Shown here in pieces: positions 8,242-17,327 of a stretch of 64,000 bases of DNA; within the stretch, counting starts at the first letter, position 1; every line of letters starts with the position of its first letter. Location of the stretch: positions 62,001 through 126,000 of the forward strand of contig CAJAQB010000013.1 of the NCBI GenBank assembly GCA_903943975.1, written 5' to 3'. The stretch is from Synechococcus lacustris. GTDB lineage: Bacteria; Cyanobacteriota; Cyanobacteriia; PCC-6307; Cyanobiaceae. Below the pieces are notes generated by a model that was not told where the DNA came from, made no database searches, and was given only the letters and a program-made list of their open reading frames with translations. Made by a program: the position numbers and the translations under genes.

Positions 8242-9756
8242 ATGACGAGCGCCCCCCTGAGCAAGATCGAGCAGGCCAAGGCGGAGCGTTGTGGGTTGGC
8301 CCTAGAGCCGGAGCTTGAGAGTCTGGCGCGGCGGGGCTGGGAACAGTTGAGCGAGGCGGAGCTCACCATTCAGCTCAAGTGGTTAGGGATTTTCTTTCGT
8401 CCTGTTAGCCCTGGGCGGTTCATGCTGCGACTGCGCTTGCCCAATGGGGTGATTAATGCTGAGCAGTTGACGGTGCTGGCCGAGGCACTGGACCGCTGTG
8501 GTGCTGAGGGCAGTGCCGACCTCACCACCCGCCAGAACCTGCAGCTGAGAGGGCTGCTGTTTGAAGACATGGCGCCCCTGCTCAAGTTGATGCGAGCGGT
8601 GGGTCTTACCAGCCGCCAGTCGGGTCACGACAACCCCCGCAACATCACCGGTAATCCCCTGGCGGGGATTGATCCTGAGGAGTTCATCGACACCCGACCC
8701 CTGGTATTGGCTATCCAAGAGCTGTTATTGGGGCCTGATGGCCCCCGCAACTTACCCCGCAAGTTCAACGTGGCGGTGGGTGGGGCCCCAGACAGCTTTT
8801 TGCTCCACAACGACCTCGCCTTTTTACCTGCCCGATTGGATGGGGACCTGGGCTTCACCGTGATGGTGGGTGGCTTCTTTTCAGCCCAGCGCAATGAGTT
8901 GGCTATACCTCTGGGGATCTGGCTGCGGCCTGATCAGCTAGCCGGTTTCAGCCTTGCCCTGCTGCTTCATTTCGAGCGCGAAGGTAACCGCTCGGCCCGC
9001 AACAGGAGCCGTTTGATGTATTTAATCGAGGAATTAGGGCTCGATGGCTACCGGGATCAGCTACTGGCCAGTTATGGCGAAGCGGTAGTGGCCCACGATG
9101 GCAGCCATCTGGTGGATAGGGCGCCCAGATCCTGTCTGGGGGTTCATGGCCAGGCCCAGCCAGGGCTCCACTGGGTTGGCTTGCATGTGCCGATGGGCAG
9201 GCTCGATGGCGAGTTGATGCTGGCCTTAGCCCAGTTGGCACGCACCTATGGCAAGGGGGAGCTGCGGCTTACGGAGGCCCAAAATCTGTTGATAACTGAT
9301 GTGCCCACGGGGCTGCTACCGACATTGTTAGCTGAACCGCTGCTGCAACGCTTCCGTCCCGACCCTGGGCCCCTGCAGGCGGAGGCGGTGAGTTGCACCG
9401 GAAGTCGCTATTGCAGTTTTGCCTTGATCCCCACCAAGACCACCGCCCAAGCGGTCATTGATGAGTTGGAGCGGCGCCTGGAGCTGCCTAACCCGTTGCG
9501 AAGCCACTGGACCGGTTGCTCTAATGCCTGTGGCCAGCCCTACATGGGTGAAATTGGTTTGATGGGGGCCAAAGCCCGCCATAACGGTGAGATGGTGGAG
9601 GCCGCCAAGATCTTTTTGGGCGGTTCCCTCGGCGTAGATCCGCAGCTGGCCCAACTCCATGAAAAGGCCGTACCTCTGGTGGAGTTGGTTGGGGTGCTGG
9701 AACAGCTCTTGCTGGATCGCTTTGGGGCCCGGCGACGGCCCCAGCTGGTGCAGTGA
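8242..9756 (+). CDS. nirA: Ferredoxin-nitrite reductase
   Basis: Six-electron reduction of nitrite to ammonium with siroheme and a [4Fe-4S] cluster, electrons coming from ferredoxin. The protein is 504 residues, normal for the family. Cluster/siroheme cysteines are visible as CTGSRYC and, about 40 residues on, GCSNACG; the active-site region TTRQNLQLRG is also present. The frame is open further upstream to 7993, but that part is antisense to the TrpD-like gene. The ATG at 8242 gives the family's usual N terminus (SKIEQAKAERCGL). It heads an operon with the chelatase-like gene and cobA, which make its siroheme. Confidence 0.96.
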   Translation: MTSAPLSKIEQAKAERCGLALEPELESLARRGWEQLSEAELTIQLKWLGIFFRPVSPGRFMLRLRLPNGVINAEQLTVLAEALDRCGAEGSADLTTRQNLQLRGLLFEDMAPLLKLMRAVGLTSRQSGHDNPRNITGNPLAGIDPEEFIDTRPLVLAIQELLLGPDGPRNLPRKFNVAVGGAPDSFLLHNDLAFLPARLDGDLGFTVMVGGFFSAQRNELAIPLGIWLRPDQLAGFSLALLLHFEREGNRSARNRSRLMYLIEELGLDGYRDQLLASYGEAVVAHDGSHLVDRAPRSCLGVHGQAQPGLHWVGLHVPMGRLDGELMLALAQLARTYGKGELRLTEAQNLLITDVPTGLLPTLLAEPLLQRFRPDPGPLQAEAVSCTGSRYCSFALIPTKTTAQAVIDELERRLELPNPLRSHWTGCSNACGQPYMGEIGLMGAKARHNGEMVEAAKIFLGGSLGVDPQLAQLHEKAVPLVELVGVLEQLLLDRFGARRRPQLVQ

Positions 9757-9797
9757 TCAATGTTGGGCTAGCCGCGGTGCGAAGTTGAGAAGAGCTG

Positions 9798-11030
9798 TTG
9801 CCCACCGTGGACCTATCCCCGGATGACTGGCTGGCCGCCCTTCGGGCTGGTGAGCTGAACCTGGATAGGGAGGGGCTAGCCGAGCGGCTGGCCGAGCTCA
9901 GTGCTGACCAGGCCCTGGGCTTGTTGGCCTGGTGGTTAGAGCAGCTCCTGGCGGGGGGGCTGGGGTATGGCTTGGGGCAGTTTGCTGATTTGGTGGGGCG
10001 CCCCCAAGGGGTGGCTGCTGCTGTCCTGCTGCGTCAGGCCCTTGGCACAGCCCAGGGGGGCAGCCCAGATCCAGCCCTGCTGGCGTTGCTTCTCCCCCTG
10101 CTGGGTTACCAGCGCGATCCTGAGGATTTTCCTGGGCTCCAGGCCCTGGCCCTGAATCCGGGGGCCCTGGTCCTGCGGCGGGGGGCCCTCGAGGGGCTGG
10201 CTCGTGGCTTGAGCTGCTGGCCCCTGGGGCCCCTGCGCCAGCTATTGGTGCAGCTCAGTGCTGATCTGGACCCCCAGCTGGCGGCAACGGCCATGGACCT
10301 GTTGGCCCGGCTGCCCTGGGCGAGGGAGGGGCTCTCTGCCGTGGCGGCCCGGGGTGTTGATCCCCTGTTGGCGCCCCGGCTGGCCCGGCGCCGCGCGGCG
10401 GCTCCCCCCTCCGACCTTTTGTTGTTGATCCATGGGCGCAGTGGCGGGGTGGTGCCCGATGAATTGCTGCAGTTGGCCGAGGAGTTGCGGCAGCAAAGGG
10501 GTTGTCGGGTGATCGTGCAGCCGCTCACGGATCCGCTGGCGGCGGAGCAGGCCCTGGCCCTGGAGCCCGCTCCGCTCACCTTGGTGCCCCTGTTTCAGCT
10601 GCCCGGCCACCACGTGCGCCACGATCTGCCAGCGATCGCCGCCCAGTGGCGCCTGCGGCGCTGGCCCCTGCGGCGGCTGCCTTTCCTCGGGGCCTGGCCC
10701 CGCTGGCAGCAAGAACTGGCCGAAGCCCTGGGGGAGGCCCAGGCCCAGGGCTGGCGGCCCGAGTTGTTGCACCATCCCCTGGGCGGCCCCCTGGCGGCCC
10801 GCTATCCCCAGGCCCTAAGCCAGCGCTTGGGGCTGCCCTGCCGCCCCTGGGACGTGGCTGCCTACAGTGGCGAGCGCGCCTTACTGGTGCCGTTGGCGGT
10901 GGCGGCCAATCGCCTCAGTGAGACCCTGCAGCGGTGGGAGCGACCCCCAGGGGTGCAGGTGTGGCCGCCCCTGCTGCAACAGCTCCGTTTTCGCCGTTTG
11001 CTGCTGGAGCAGCTTCTCTTGTTGGCATGA
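9798..11030 (+). CDS. HEAT-like plus CbiX/SirB-type chelatase domain protein
   Basis: A 410-residue protein with two parts. Residues about 1-205 are leucine/alanine-rich helices resembling HEAT-type repeats. Residues about 210-410 resemble the CbiX/SirB sirohydrochlorin chelatase family: DLLLLIHGRSG at the start, and VPLFQLPGHHVRHDLP, where family chelatases carry metal-site histidines. Lying between nirA and cobA, it is a plausible ferrochelatase inserting iron into sirohydrochlorin for siroheme. The start is ambiguous: TTG at 9798 has a purine-rich GAGAAGAG at a good distance, while GTG at 9807 is the alternative. Its stop overlaps the cobA start by 4 nt (ATGA). Confidence 0.78.
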   Translation: MPTVDLSPDDWLAALRAGELNLDREGLAERLAELSADQALGLLAWWLEQLLAGGLGYGLGQFADLVGRPQGVAAAVLLRQALGTAQGGSPDPALLALLLPLLGYQRDPEDFPGLQALALNPGALVLRRGALEGLARGLSCWPLGPLRQLLVQLSADLDPQLAATAMDLLARLPWAREGLSAVAARGVDPLLAPRLARRRAAAPPSDLLLLIHGRSGGVVPDELLQLAEELRQQRGCRVIVQPLTDPLAAEQALALEPAPLTLVPLFQLPGHHVRHDLPAIAAQWRLRRWPLRRLPFLGAWPRWQQELAEALGEAQAQGWRPELLHHPLGGPLAARYPQALSQRLGLPCRPWDVAAYSGERALLVPLAVAANRLSETLQRWERPPGVQVWPPLLQQLRFRRLLLEQLLLLA

Positions 11031-11824
11031 CCTCTGGGACCGTAGCTGGAATTGTTTATCTGGTGGGCGCCGGCCCTGGGGACCCCGAACTGTTGACGTT
11101 GCGGGCCCATCGGCTCCTGCAACGTTGTGATGCCCTGGTGTACGACGCCCTGGTGCCGTTGGAGTTGTTGGAACTCGTCAAGGAGGGTTGTGAATTGCAT
11201 GCCGTGGGTAAGCGCCGCGGTCAGCATTCATTACCGCAACCAGATACCAATGCCCTGTTGGTGGAGCTGGCCGGCCAGCATCGCTGTGTGGTGCGCCTTA
11301 AGGGTGGCGATCCTTTTCTGTTTGGCCGGGGTGGTGAGGAGGCGGCTTTTCTGGTGGAAAACAGCGTGGCAGTGGAGGTGGTGCCCGGCGTTACCGCCGG
11401 CATTGCTGCCCCGGCCTATGCCGGCATTCCCGTGACCCATCGCAACGCCGGTTCCTCGGTGACCTTTGTGACCGGCCATGAGGAGATCGAAAAGGGTCGG
11501 CCCGGGGTGGATTGGCGGGGCCTGGCCCGCAGCAGTGATGGCTTGGTGATCTACATGGGTTTGCACAACCTGCGCCGTATCTGTGGGGAGTTGTTGGCCG
11601 GTGGCCTCGCCCCCCACACCCCGGCGGCGATTATTCAGCAGGGCAGCGTCAACGGCCAGAAACAACTGATCGCCAGCCTCATGGACCTGGCTGAGGAGGC
11701 GGAGGCCCAGGGCTTTGGCGCCCCCGCCATCGTGGTGATCGGCCAGGTGGTGGCCCAAAGGGTGCCGGCCTGCGCCCCCCTGCCTGCCCCCGTGACCATG
11801 CCCCAACCCCTGAGGGGGGACTAG
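11027..11824 (+). CDS. cobA: Uroporphyrinogen-III C-methyltransferase
   Basis: Methylates uroporphyrinogen III at C2 and C7 with S-adenosylmethionine to give precorrin-2, the branch point to siroheme and cobalamin. The 265-residue protein has the family signatures VYLVGAGPGDPELLTLRAHR at the N terminus, VVRLKGGDPFLFGRGGEE, VVPGVTAG and PVTHR. The frame is open upstream, but the ATG at 11027 overlaps the previous stop (ATGA). It lacks the CysG dehydrogenase/chelatase extension, so oxidation and iron insertion need other proteins, one probably being the preceding gene. It converges on the transglutaminase gene with a 4-nt overlap of tails. Confidence 0.95.
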   Translation: MTSGTVAGIVYLVGAGPGDPELLTLRAHRLLQRCDALVYDALVPLELLELVKEGCELHAVGKRRGQHSLPQPDTNALLVELAGQHRCVVRLKGGDPFLFGRGGEEAAFLVENSVAVEVVPGVTAGIAAPAYAGIPVTHRNAGSSVTFVTGHEEIEKGRPGVDWRGLARSSDGLVIYMGLHNLRRICGELLAGGLAPHTPAAIIQQGSVNGQKQLIASLMDLAEEAEAQGFGAPAIVVIGQVVAQRVPACAPLPAPVTMPQPLRGD

Positions 11825-12696
11825 CCCGTTGCTTGCTGCTGCGTCTGCACTTCAGTGCTGCTGATTTTTACCTGATAGCTCAGCTGTGCCTGTACTCCGG
11901 TGCCCCGATAGCTACCGCTCACCGGGGCGGCCAGCTGATGGTCTGGGGCGCTCACCAGGGCCACATGGCCATCGGCCACCGCCAGGCCGAGGCTGGGGTC
12001 GTAGCCGCGCCAGCCGCCCCCGGGCAGGTACACCTCCGCCCAGGCATGCAACTCCTGTTCGGTTACCTCCGGCGGATGGTGGATCGAATAGCCGCTCACA
12101 AAGCGGGCGGCCAGGCCCTGGCTGCGGCAGGCGGCAATAAACAACATCGCCATGTCACGGCAGGCGCCGCTGCGCTGGCTGAGGGTGTCGTGGGGGCTGA
12201 AGGGCTCCCCCTCGGGGCGGCTGCCGTGCTCGAAGTTGTGGTGGATTTCGTCGGCCAGCTGCTGGGGGAAGGCGGCCGTGGCCCCGGCTACGGCGGCGGC
12301 TTGGTCTGCGGCCCATGCGGCCACCGCAGCACTGGCCAGGTTCACCAGATAGGGCTGGAGGCTGGCGGCCAGGGGGGCTCCGTAGTGGAGGGGCAGGGTC
12401 TGGGCTCCGGCTTCGCTGAGGATCCAGTCGAAGGGGTTGCTGCGCAGGGTTTCCAGCTCAGAGCGCACCCTGATCTCAAGGCGGTCGCAGGGGTCGTTAA
12501 ACCAGAGCACCTGGCCATCGCTGCCGTCTGGTTCCTGCATGGCGCAGCAGCCGGCGGGGCTGGGGGACACCTCTAGCCCGTGGCTGATTAGGCGCTGGCT
12601 GCTGTTTTGGCGGGGGCTGAGCCGCAGGCTGTGGGGTTCGAGGAAGACCGGCCGCTCGTATTGATAAATGAGGCGGTGATCAATGGCGATCTGCAT
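11821..12696 (-). CDS. Transglutaminase-like cysteine protease family protein (second copy)
   Basis: A 291-residue protein with the bacterial transglutaminase N-terminal region (IAIDHRLIYQYERPV) and a transglutaminase core. The catalytic triad is visible: Cys in RSGACRD, His in ELHAWAEVY, Asp in YDPSLG. The start is taken as the ATG at 12696, giving the family's N terminus; the frame is open upstream. Proteins of this family accompany ATP-grasp, Alpha-E and DUF2126 proteins in a predicted peptide/amide-forming system. It is separated from the main operon by the cupin gene but shares its family with the gene at 15490-16359. Confidence 0.85.
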   Translation of the reverse strand: MQIAIDHRLIYQYERPVFLEPHSLRLSPRQNSSQRLISHGLEVSPSPAGCCAMQEPDGSDGQVLWFNDPCDRLEIRVRSELETLRSNPFDWILSEAGAQTLPLHYGAPLAASLQPYLVNLASAAVAAWAADQAAAVAGATAAFPQQLADEIHHNFEHGSRPEGEPFSPHDTLSQRSGACRDMAMLFIAACRSQGLAARFVSGYSIHHPPEVTEQELHAWAEVYLPGGGWRGYDPSLGLAVADGHVALVSAPDHQLAAPVSGSYRGTGVQAQLSYQVKISSTEVQTQQQATG

Positions 12697-12951
12697 GGGT
12701 TGGCGATCTGATGGCAGGGATGCAGCACGGTTGCCATAAAAAAGGCGATGCCAGAAGACACCGCCCACCTGTCCCATGCCCCAACCTTTTCAGGCCGGGC
12801 CACCAGTGTGCGGGTAGGCCTGGGGGGCCATTGTGATTGATGACACCGTTCTGGGTATTTGCGGGGCAAGTTGGAATTCCGTAGCGGATGTAGTTGCAGG
12901 GGCTGCGGTTGTTTGAGTCACTGGGGGTATTCCTGCCTCCCCCTTGCTGCC

Positions 12952-13437
12952 ATGGCCGTGCCGATGTTTGAGCTGATTCCCTACGAACGCTTTCGCGACA
13001 CCCCCGCGGTGCGCTTCTTTGATGTGACCGTGGCCGACTCCAACGCCAGGGATTTGGTGATCCATGGGGGGTCGGCCGTGAGCCCCCCTGACGCCAGCGA
13101 TGGCAGCTGGCAGTTTTATCTGCATGCCCACCAGGAGGACAACCTGCTGGCCCTGCATGGGGCCCGCACCTTCTACCTGGTGAATCTGGGCTGGAATTAT
13201 CCATTTCACATCGTGCGGCTGGAAACCGGCGGCGACATCCTGCGCATCCCCCGCGGCACCTTCCACCGCTCCATATCTGATCCCGATGGCTCCACGGTGT
13301 TGAACCAGGCGGTGCGGGACCAGGGGGCCGATGTGCTGCGCGAATTCCGGGTTTACAACAGTGCCCACATCCCCCGCCTGTTTGCGGTGACCAGTCGCAC
13401 GGCCCCCCTGCCGAAATTGCACGGCTGTTGTTGGTGA
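12952..13437 (+). CDS. Small cupin-fold protein
   Basis: A 161-residue protein with a single cupin-like domain: an HxH pair (H58, H60, in YLHAHQEDN) and a second motif IPRGTFHRSISD (H105) like the PxGxxH of cupins, so a metal site is likely. The start ATG at 12952 precedes AVPMFELIPYE; upstream open frame is not convincing. It is divergent from the transglutaminase gene (255 nt apart) and converges on the DUF2126 gene (19 nt). No substrate can be read from the sequence. Its position inside the amide-ligase locus suggests a linked role, which is inference. Confidence 0.75.
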   Translation: MAVPMFELIPYERFRDTPAVRFFDVTVADSNARDLVIHGGSAVSPPDASDGSWQFYLHAHQEDNLLALHGARTFYLVNLGWNYPFHIVRLETGGDILRIPRGTFHRSISDPDGSTVLNQAVRDQGADVLREFRVYNSAHIPRLFAVTSRTAPLPKLHGCCW

Positions 13438-13456
13438 ATTAGGTGTTGTTGCTGAT

Positions 13457-15493
13457 TCAGCTCAGTCTTAGGTCCACGCAGATGTCTTCCCGGTGCCAGG
13501 TGGTTAGGGGCTGATCGTTTTGTGGGGGCCAATTTTCGCTGTTGCCAACCACAAACTCAGACTTATCGGCGCGGCGTTCAAACCAGGCCACAGGGGTGCC
13601 GTTGTGCTTTTCGATGCTGAGTTGCAGGGGCAGATCCACTGGTAACTGCGGATGCAGGCAGGGATAAAGATGACTATGGCGGTAGCGCACCCCCACCAAG
13701 GCCTCCGCCGCCTCAGGGATCACCACCCCCCGCTGCAAGGGCAGGCTGCGGCCATTGAGCCGCAGTTGGTATTGCTCCAGGAAGCCGCCGGAGCAGCCGA
13801 TCTCCAGCCGTTCCAGGGAGGTGTCCACAAAACGGCTGGTGATTGCCCCCAGTTCCGGCATGTCGGAGAGCAGCGGCCAAGGTTCTAGGGCCCGCCGCAC
13901 CCAGAGCCGACAATTGCCTTCCTGCCATTGGAGCAGCAGCGGGAAGCGCCATTCCCAGATCTGGTGGTAGAGCTCGGGGTCGAGCCGTAGGCCGTTGAGC
14001 CCCAGTTCCAGCAACAACCCTTCCAGGTCTTGCCAGAGCACCGAGGGCAGCAGGTAGCGGTCGTGGAGCCGCTGGCCATGGGCCATCAGCTTTCTGGGCC
14101 GTTGTTCTGGGTCTAGTAACTGGGCGCCCAGGCAACTCCAGAGCAGGGCCACCGCCGCCATCCACTGGGCCTCGGGCAGGCTTTCCAGGGCCCTGAATTC
14201 CAGCAGGCCCTGGCAGCCAACCATGGAGCCAGGGTTCCAGTATTTGTCAAAACTGATTTCACTGCGGTGGGAATTACCGCTGCGATCCACCTGGAGATGG
14301 CGCATGGTTTCGCCGATTGCCTGGCGATGGTCCCCCTCAGGTAGTTGTTCGAGGCTGGATAGCGCCAGTTCGAGATCAAGCAGGTCGCAGGCGATCGCAT
14401 CCGCCCGGGGGGCCTGGCTGGCGGGACCCACCGGGTCGCTGCCAAATAGATAGGAAAGGCTGGGATGGTGCTGCCAAGTGCGCAGCAACGCCACCAGCCA
14501 GGCGGGCCGCTGGAACAGGGGGTTTTCCGCCAGGGTCGGTCCGCCCCAGAGCAGATGGTTACCGCCGCCGGTGCCGCTGGTTTGGCCAGCCGGGTCCTGC
14601 TTCCAGGAGCGCAGCCCCACCTGGGCGCCGGCGGCCTCCAGTTGCAACAACCAGCCGGCATAGCTCTCCCAGTTGGCACAAACCGGCAGATTTATCTCCA
14701 GCACGCCGGGGTCGGCGGCGAGGCCCAGCACGGTCCAGCGGGCCTCCAGGTCAAAGGGCAGCACCCCGCTCAGTTCAGGGGCCGTAAGCGCTTTGCTGGC
14801 CAGTAGGGCGGCAATCGCCCGGATCAGCTCCTCAAAACTGTCCTGTTCCAGGGGGGGCAAAAACAGGCCCCAGCCATCGCTGGTTTGATCAAGGGTGAGC
14901 ACCTGGCGGGGTACCCCCTCCGGCAGCTGTTGCAGCGGTAGCCGCAGGCCGGGGGGCCCCTCGGTGGCCACCAGCAGCTGTTCTGCCTCAGCCAGGGGCC
15001 AGGGGGAGCTGGCCCAGGCCTCGCCATCGTGGGAGAGGGGCACGGCCCACACCTGCCGTTCTGGGGCCAGGGGATCCTTGAGTTTCACCGGCTCCAGACC
15101 CAGGCCCAAGGCCGCCCCAATCGCCTTCAACAGCTCCTGGGGCGGCTCTGCCAGGGGACCGCTGCCGGGCCAGGGCACCAGGGGGCTGAGGTCCCGTTGG
15201 CAGAGCAGCCGCAGGGCCCAGCGGGGGTTGGTTTCGCCGGGGTAGTGCTTGCCGGGGCAGAAGAAACAGAGGCTGCCGGGCAGGCTGCTGCGTTGTAGTT
15301 CTGCGGCCAGGGCCCGGGCTAGGGGCAGTTTTGTGGGGCCATCGGCCGCCACGCTCCATTCCGGCCCCTGGGGATCGAGGGGCACATAGGTGGGTTCCCC
15401 CCCCAGGGTGAGGGCCATGCCGGCCCCCTGGAAGCGGGCCCGGGCTTCCCGGGCCGCGGTGCCCATCCAGGCGGGCAGGGGGGAGTTGCTCAT
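13457..15493 (-). CDS. DUF2126 protein (predicted amide ligase component)
   Basis: A 678-residue protein matching the DUF2126 family: MALTLGGEPTYVPLDPQGPEW near the N terminus, GKHYPGETNPRWALRL, then a long C-terminal region. In many bacteria DUF2126 is the C-terminal half of a protein of about 1100 residues with an N-terminal transglutaminase. Here the two halves are separate genes joined by a 4-nt overlap (15490-15493). The family has been proposed to be related to ligases forming amide bonds and occurs with ATP-grasp, Alpha-E and transglutaminase partners. The biochemical product is unknown. It is the last gene of the operon starting at 18751. Confidence 0.85.
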   Translation of the reverse strand: MSNSPLPAWMGTAAREARARFQGAGMALTLGGEPTYVPLDPQGPEWSVAADGPTKLPLARALAAELQRSSLPGSLCFFCPGKHYPGETNPRWALRLLCQRDLSPLVPWPGSGPLAEPPQELLKAIGAALGLGLEPVKLKDPLAPERQVWAVPLSHDGEAWASSPWPLAEAEQLLVATEGPPGLRLPLQQLPEGVPRQVLTLDQTSDGWGLFLPPLEQDSFEELIRAIAALLASKALTAPELSGVLPFDLEARWTVLGLAADPGVLEINLPVCANWESYAGWLLQLEAAGAQVGLRSWKQDPAGQTSGTGGGNHLLWGGPTLAENPLFQRPAWLVALLRTWQHHPSLSYLFGSDPVGPASQAPRADAIACDLLDLELALSSLEQLPEGDHRQAIGETMRHLQVDRSGNSHRSEISFDKYWNPGSMVGCQGLLEFRALESLPEAQWMAAVALLWSCLGAQLLDPEQRPRKLMAHGQRLHDRYLLPSVLWQDLEGLLLELGLNGLRLDPELYHQIWEWRFPLLLQWQEGNCRLWVRRALEPWPLLSDMPELGAITSRFVDTSLERLEIGCSGGFLEQYQLRLNGRSLPLQRGVVIPEAAEALVGVRYRHSHLYPCLHPQLPVDLPLQLSIEKHNGTPVAWFERRADKSEFVVGNSENWPPQNDQPLTTWHREDICVDLRLS

Positions 15494-16359
15494 CGGCTGA
15501 TTGGGGTGAGTTCCGTGGCGTGGATCTTCCAGCTCAGGCGGCTTTCCACCCCTGGGGGACCACTAAAGCTGCCACTAACTGCTGCGGTGAGTTCAGGATT
15601 TGAGGAACTGGCCACAGCGATGTAGCGGTCATCCACCGGTCCAGCACCGCTGGGGTCAAAACCCCGCCAGCCAGCCCCCGGCAGATACACCTCCGTCCAG
15701 GCATGGAGGTCATAGGCCTCGGGGGCCGGTTCCACCAGGTGATAACCACTCACAAAGCGGCTGGGCAGACCAATCGCCCGGCAGCACTCCAGCATCAATA
15801 CCGCCAGGTCTCGACAGGAGCCCACCCGTTCCCGCAGGGTGCGGCCGGCGGACCAGGGGGGCCCCTGGTGGCGTTTGGTGTAGCTCACCCTTTCTTTGAT
15901 TATTTCCACCAGTTGCTGCAAAAAGGTGAGGCAATGGTGGTTGCTGCCGATCAGGGCCTCCTGGGCCAGAACCACGGCGGCGGGGTCGTGCTGGCCGTTG
16001 GGGAGCCAGCCCTGCAGATTGCTCAGCAGATCACCATTCAGGCGCCCGACCGGATAGGGGAGCCGCGGCTCCTGTTCCTCTAGGCAGAGTTCAAGCGGGG
16101 GAGGGGTTTCAGTGATCAGCTCGGAGATCGAAAGGATCTCAAAGCGGTCGGTGCTGCCGATGAAGCGGGTGCGCAGAATCTGATCCCCCCCGGCCGCCAC
16201 CAGGGGGAACTGGTTAGAGGGTTCCGGTGTGAACTGCAGTTGATGGCTGATCAGCCGCTGGAAGCCCAGCGGCCGGGGCATCAGGCACAGGCGGTGGGGC
16301 CCTAGCTGCACCGGTTTGGTATAGGAGTACGTGAGCTGATGGCTCAGGCGGACGTGCAT
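15490..16359 (-). CDS. Transglutaminase-like protein, operon copy
   Basis: A 289-residue protein with the bacterial transglutaminase N-terminal region (LSHQLTYSYTKPVQLGPHRL) and a transglutaminase core with the triad Cys (RVGSCRD), His (DLHAWTEVY) and Asp (GFDPSGAG). It overlaps DUF2126 downstream by 4 nt and follows the Alpha-E gene by 5 nt, so translation is probably coupled. It corresponds to the N-terminal half of the fused transglutaminase-DUF2126 proteins of other bacteria. It is clearly related to, but distinct from, the copy at 11821-12696. Confidence 0.88.
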   Translation of the reverse strand: MHVRLSHQLTYSYTKPVQLGPHRLCLMPRPLGFQRLISHQLQFTPEPSNQFPLVAAGGDQILRTRFIGSTDRFEILSISELITETPPPLELCLEEQEPRLPYPVGRLNGDLLSNLQGWLPNGQHDPAAVVLAQEALIGSNHHCLTFLQQLVEIIKERVSYTKRHQGPPWSAGRTLRERVGSCRDLAVLMLECCRAIGLPSRFVSGYHLVEPAPEAYDLHAWTEVYLPGAGWRGFDPSGAGPVDDRYIAVASSSNPELTAAVSGSFSGPPGVESRLSWKIHATELTPISR

Positions 16360-16364
16360 GGCGC

Positions 16365-17327
16365 CTAGATCGCTTCCATTGGGCCGTGGGAACTAATGAA
16401 GTATCTCTCTTCAATCAGGTGATGCAGTTGATTCAGCTGCTGTTGCAGGGTGTCGATCACCTCATGCAGGCCACGATTTACCACTTCTTCCACCCGGCTG
16501 TAGTTCCAGTGGGCCTGGAGCAGCCCCATGGTGCGGGCCAGCTCGTCGGCCCCCTCCGTTAGGGGCCGCTGGTCGATGCCATTCAGGGCCTCTGCCATGC
16601 CGTTGAGGCAGTAGCGCACCGAGCGGGGGAAGGCTGGATCGAGCAGCAGGAAGGCGGCCACCCCACTGGGGCTGATTGGTTGCTGGGTGTGCTGGCGGAA
16701 CACCTGATAGGCACTGGCACAGCGCAACAGGGCGATCCATTGCAGTTCATCGAGGGCGCCCCCCACATCCTCAAGGCTGGGCAGCAGCAGGAAGTACTTC
16801 ACATCAAGGATGCGGGCGGTTTTATCGGCCCGTTCAATCAGCCGCCCCAGGTTGGCGAATTGCCAGCTGAGATCCCGGCGCATGGTGGAATCGGCGATGC
16901 CATAGAGCTGTTGGCAACGGCTGCGGATCTGTTGGAGTTGCTCCTGTTCAGGCAGTTGCCAGAAGGGTTCGCCATCCTCCAGGTCTAGGTAGAGGGCGTT
17001 GAGGTCTTCAAAGAACTCGTTGGGAATCACCTCGCGGATCTGACGGGCATTTTCCCGGGCAATGGCCAGGCAATTGCGAATCGCATTGGGGTTCTCTGCT
17101 TCCCGCAATAGATATTCGCCCACTTCATTGGCACCGCCCCCGGGGTGCAGTTCCTCAAAACGACTGCGATCGGCGCAAACATCAATCAGCGGCAGCCAGA
17201 CATCGTCTGCATTCATTGGTGTGTCGAGGGCCATCGACTGGCTCACCTCCAGGAAGCGTGCCAGGTTCTCAGCCCGTTCCACGTAGCGGAAGATCCAGTA
17301 GAGCTGTTCGGCTACACGGCTGAGCAT
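16365..17327 (-). CDS. Alpha-E (DUF403) domain protein
   Basis: A 320-residue, almost entirely helical protein with the Alpha-E family signature at its N terminus (MLSRVAEQLYWIFRYVERAE) and a later IERADKTARILDVKYF. The family is widespread next to circularly permuted ATP-grasp and transglutaminase proteins; its role is not established. The start overlaps the end of the ATP-grasp gene by 16 nt and the stop lies 5 nt before the transglutaminase gene. Confidence 0.9.
   Translation of the reverse strand: MLSRVAEQLYWIFRYVERAENLARFLEVSQSMALDTPMNADDVWLPLIDVCADRSRFEELHPGGGANEVGEYLLREAENPNAIRNCLAIARENARQIREVIPNEFFEDLNALYLDLEDGEPFWQLPEQEQLQQIRSRCQQLYGIADSTMRRDLSWQFANLGRLIERADKTARILDVKYFLLLPSLEDVGGALDELQWIALLRCASAYQVFRQHTQQPISPSGVAAFLLLDPAFPRSVRYCLNGMAEALNGIDQRPLTEGADELARTMGLLQAHWNYSRVEEVVNRGLHEVIDTLQQQLNQLHHLIEERYFISSHGPMEAI

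Noticed and set aside
10106-10921. Long open frames on both strands inside the chelatase-like gene
   Set aside because: They are alternative frames of very GC-rich coding sequence; only the 9798-11030 frame shows domain motifs.
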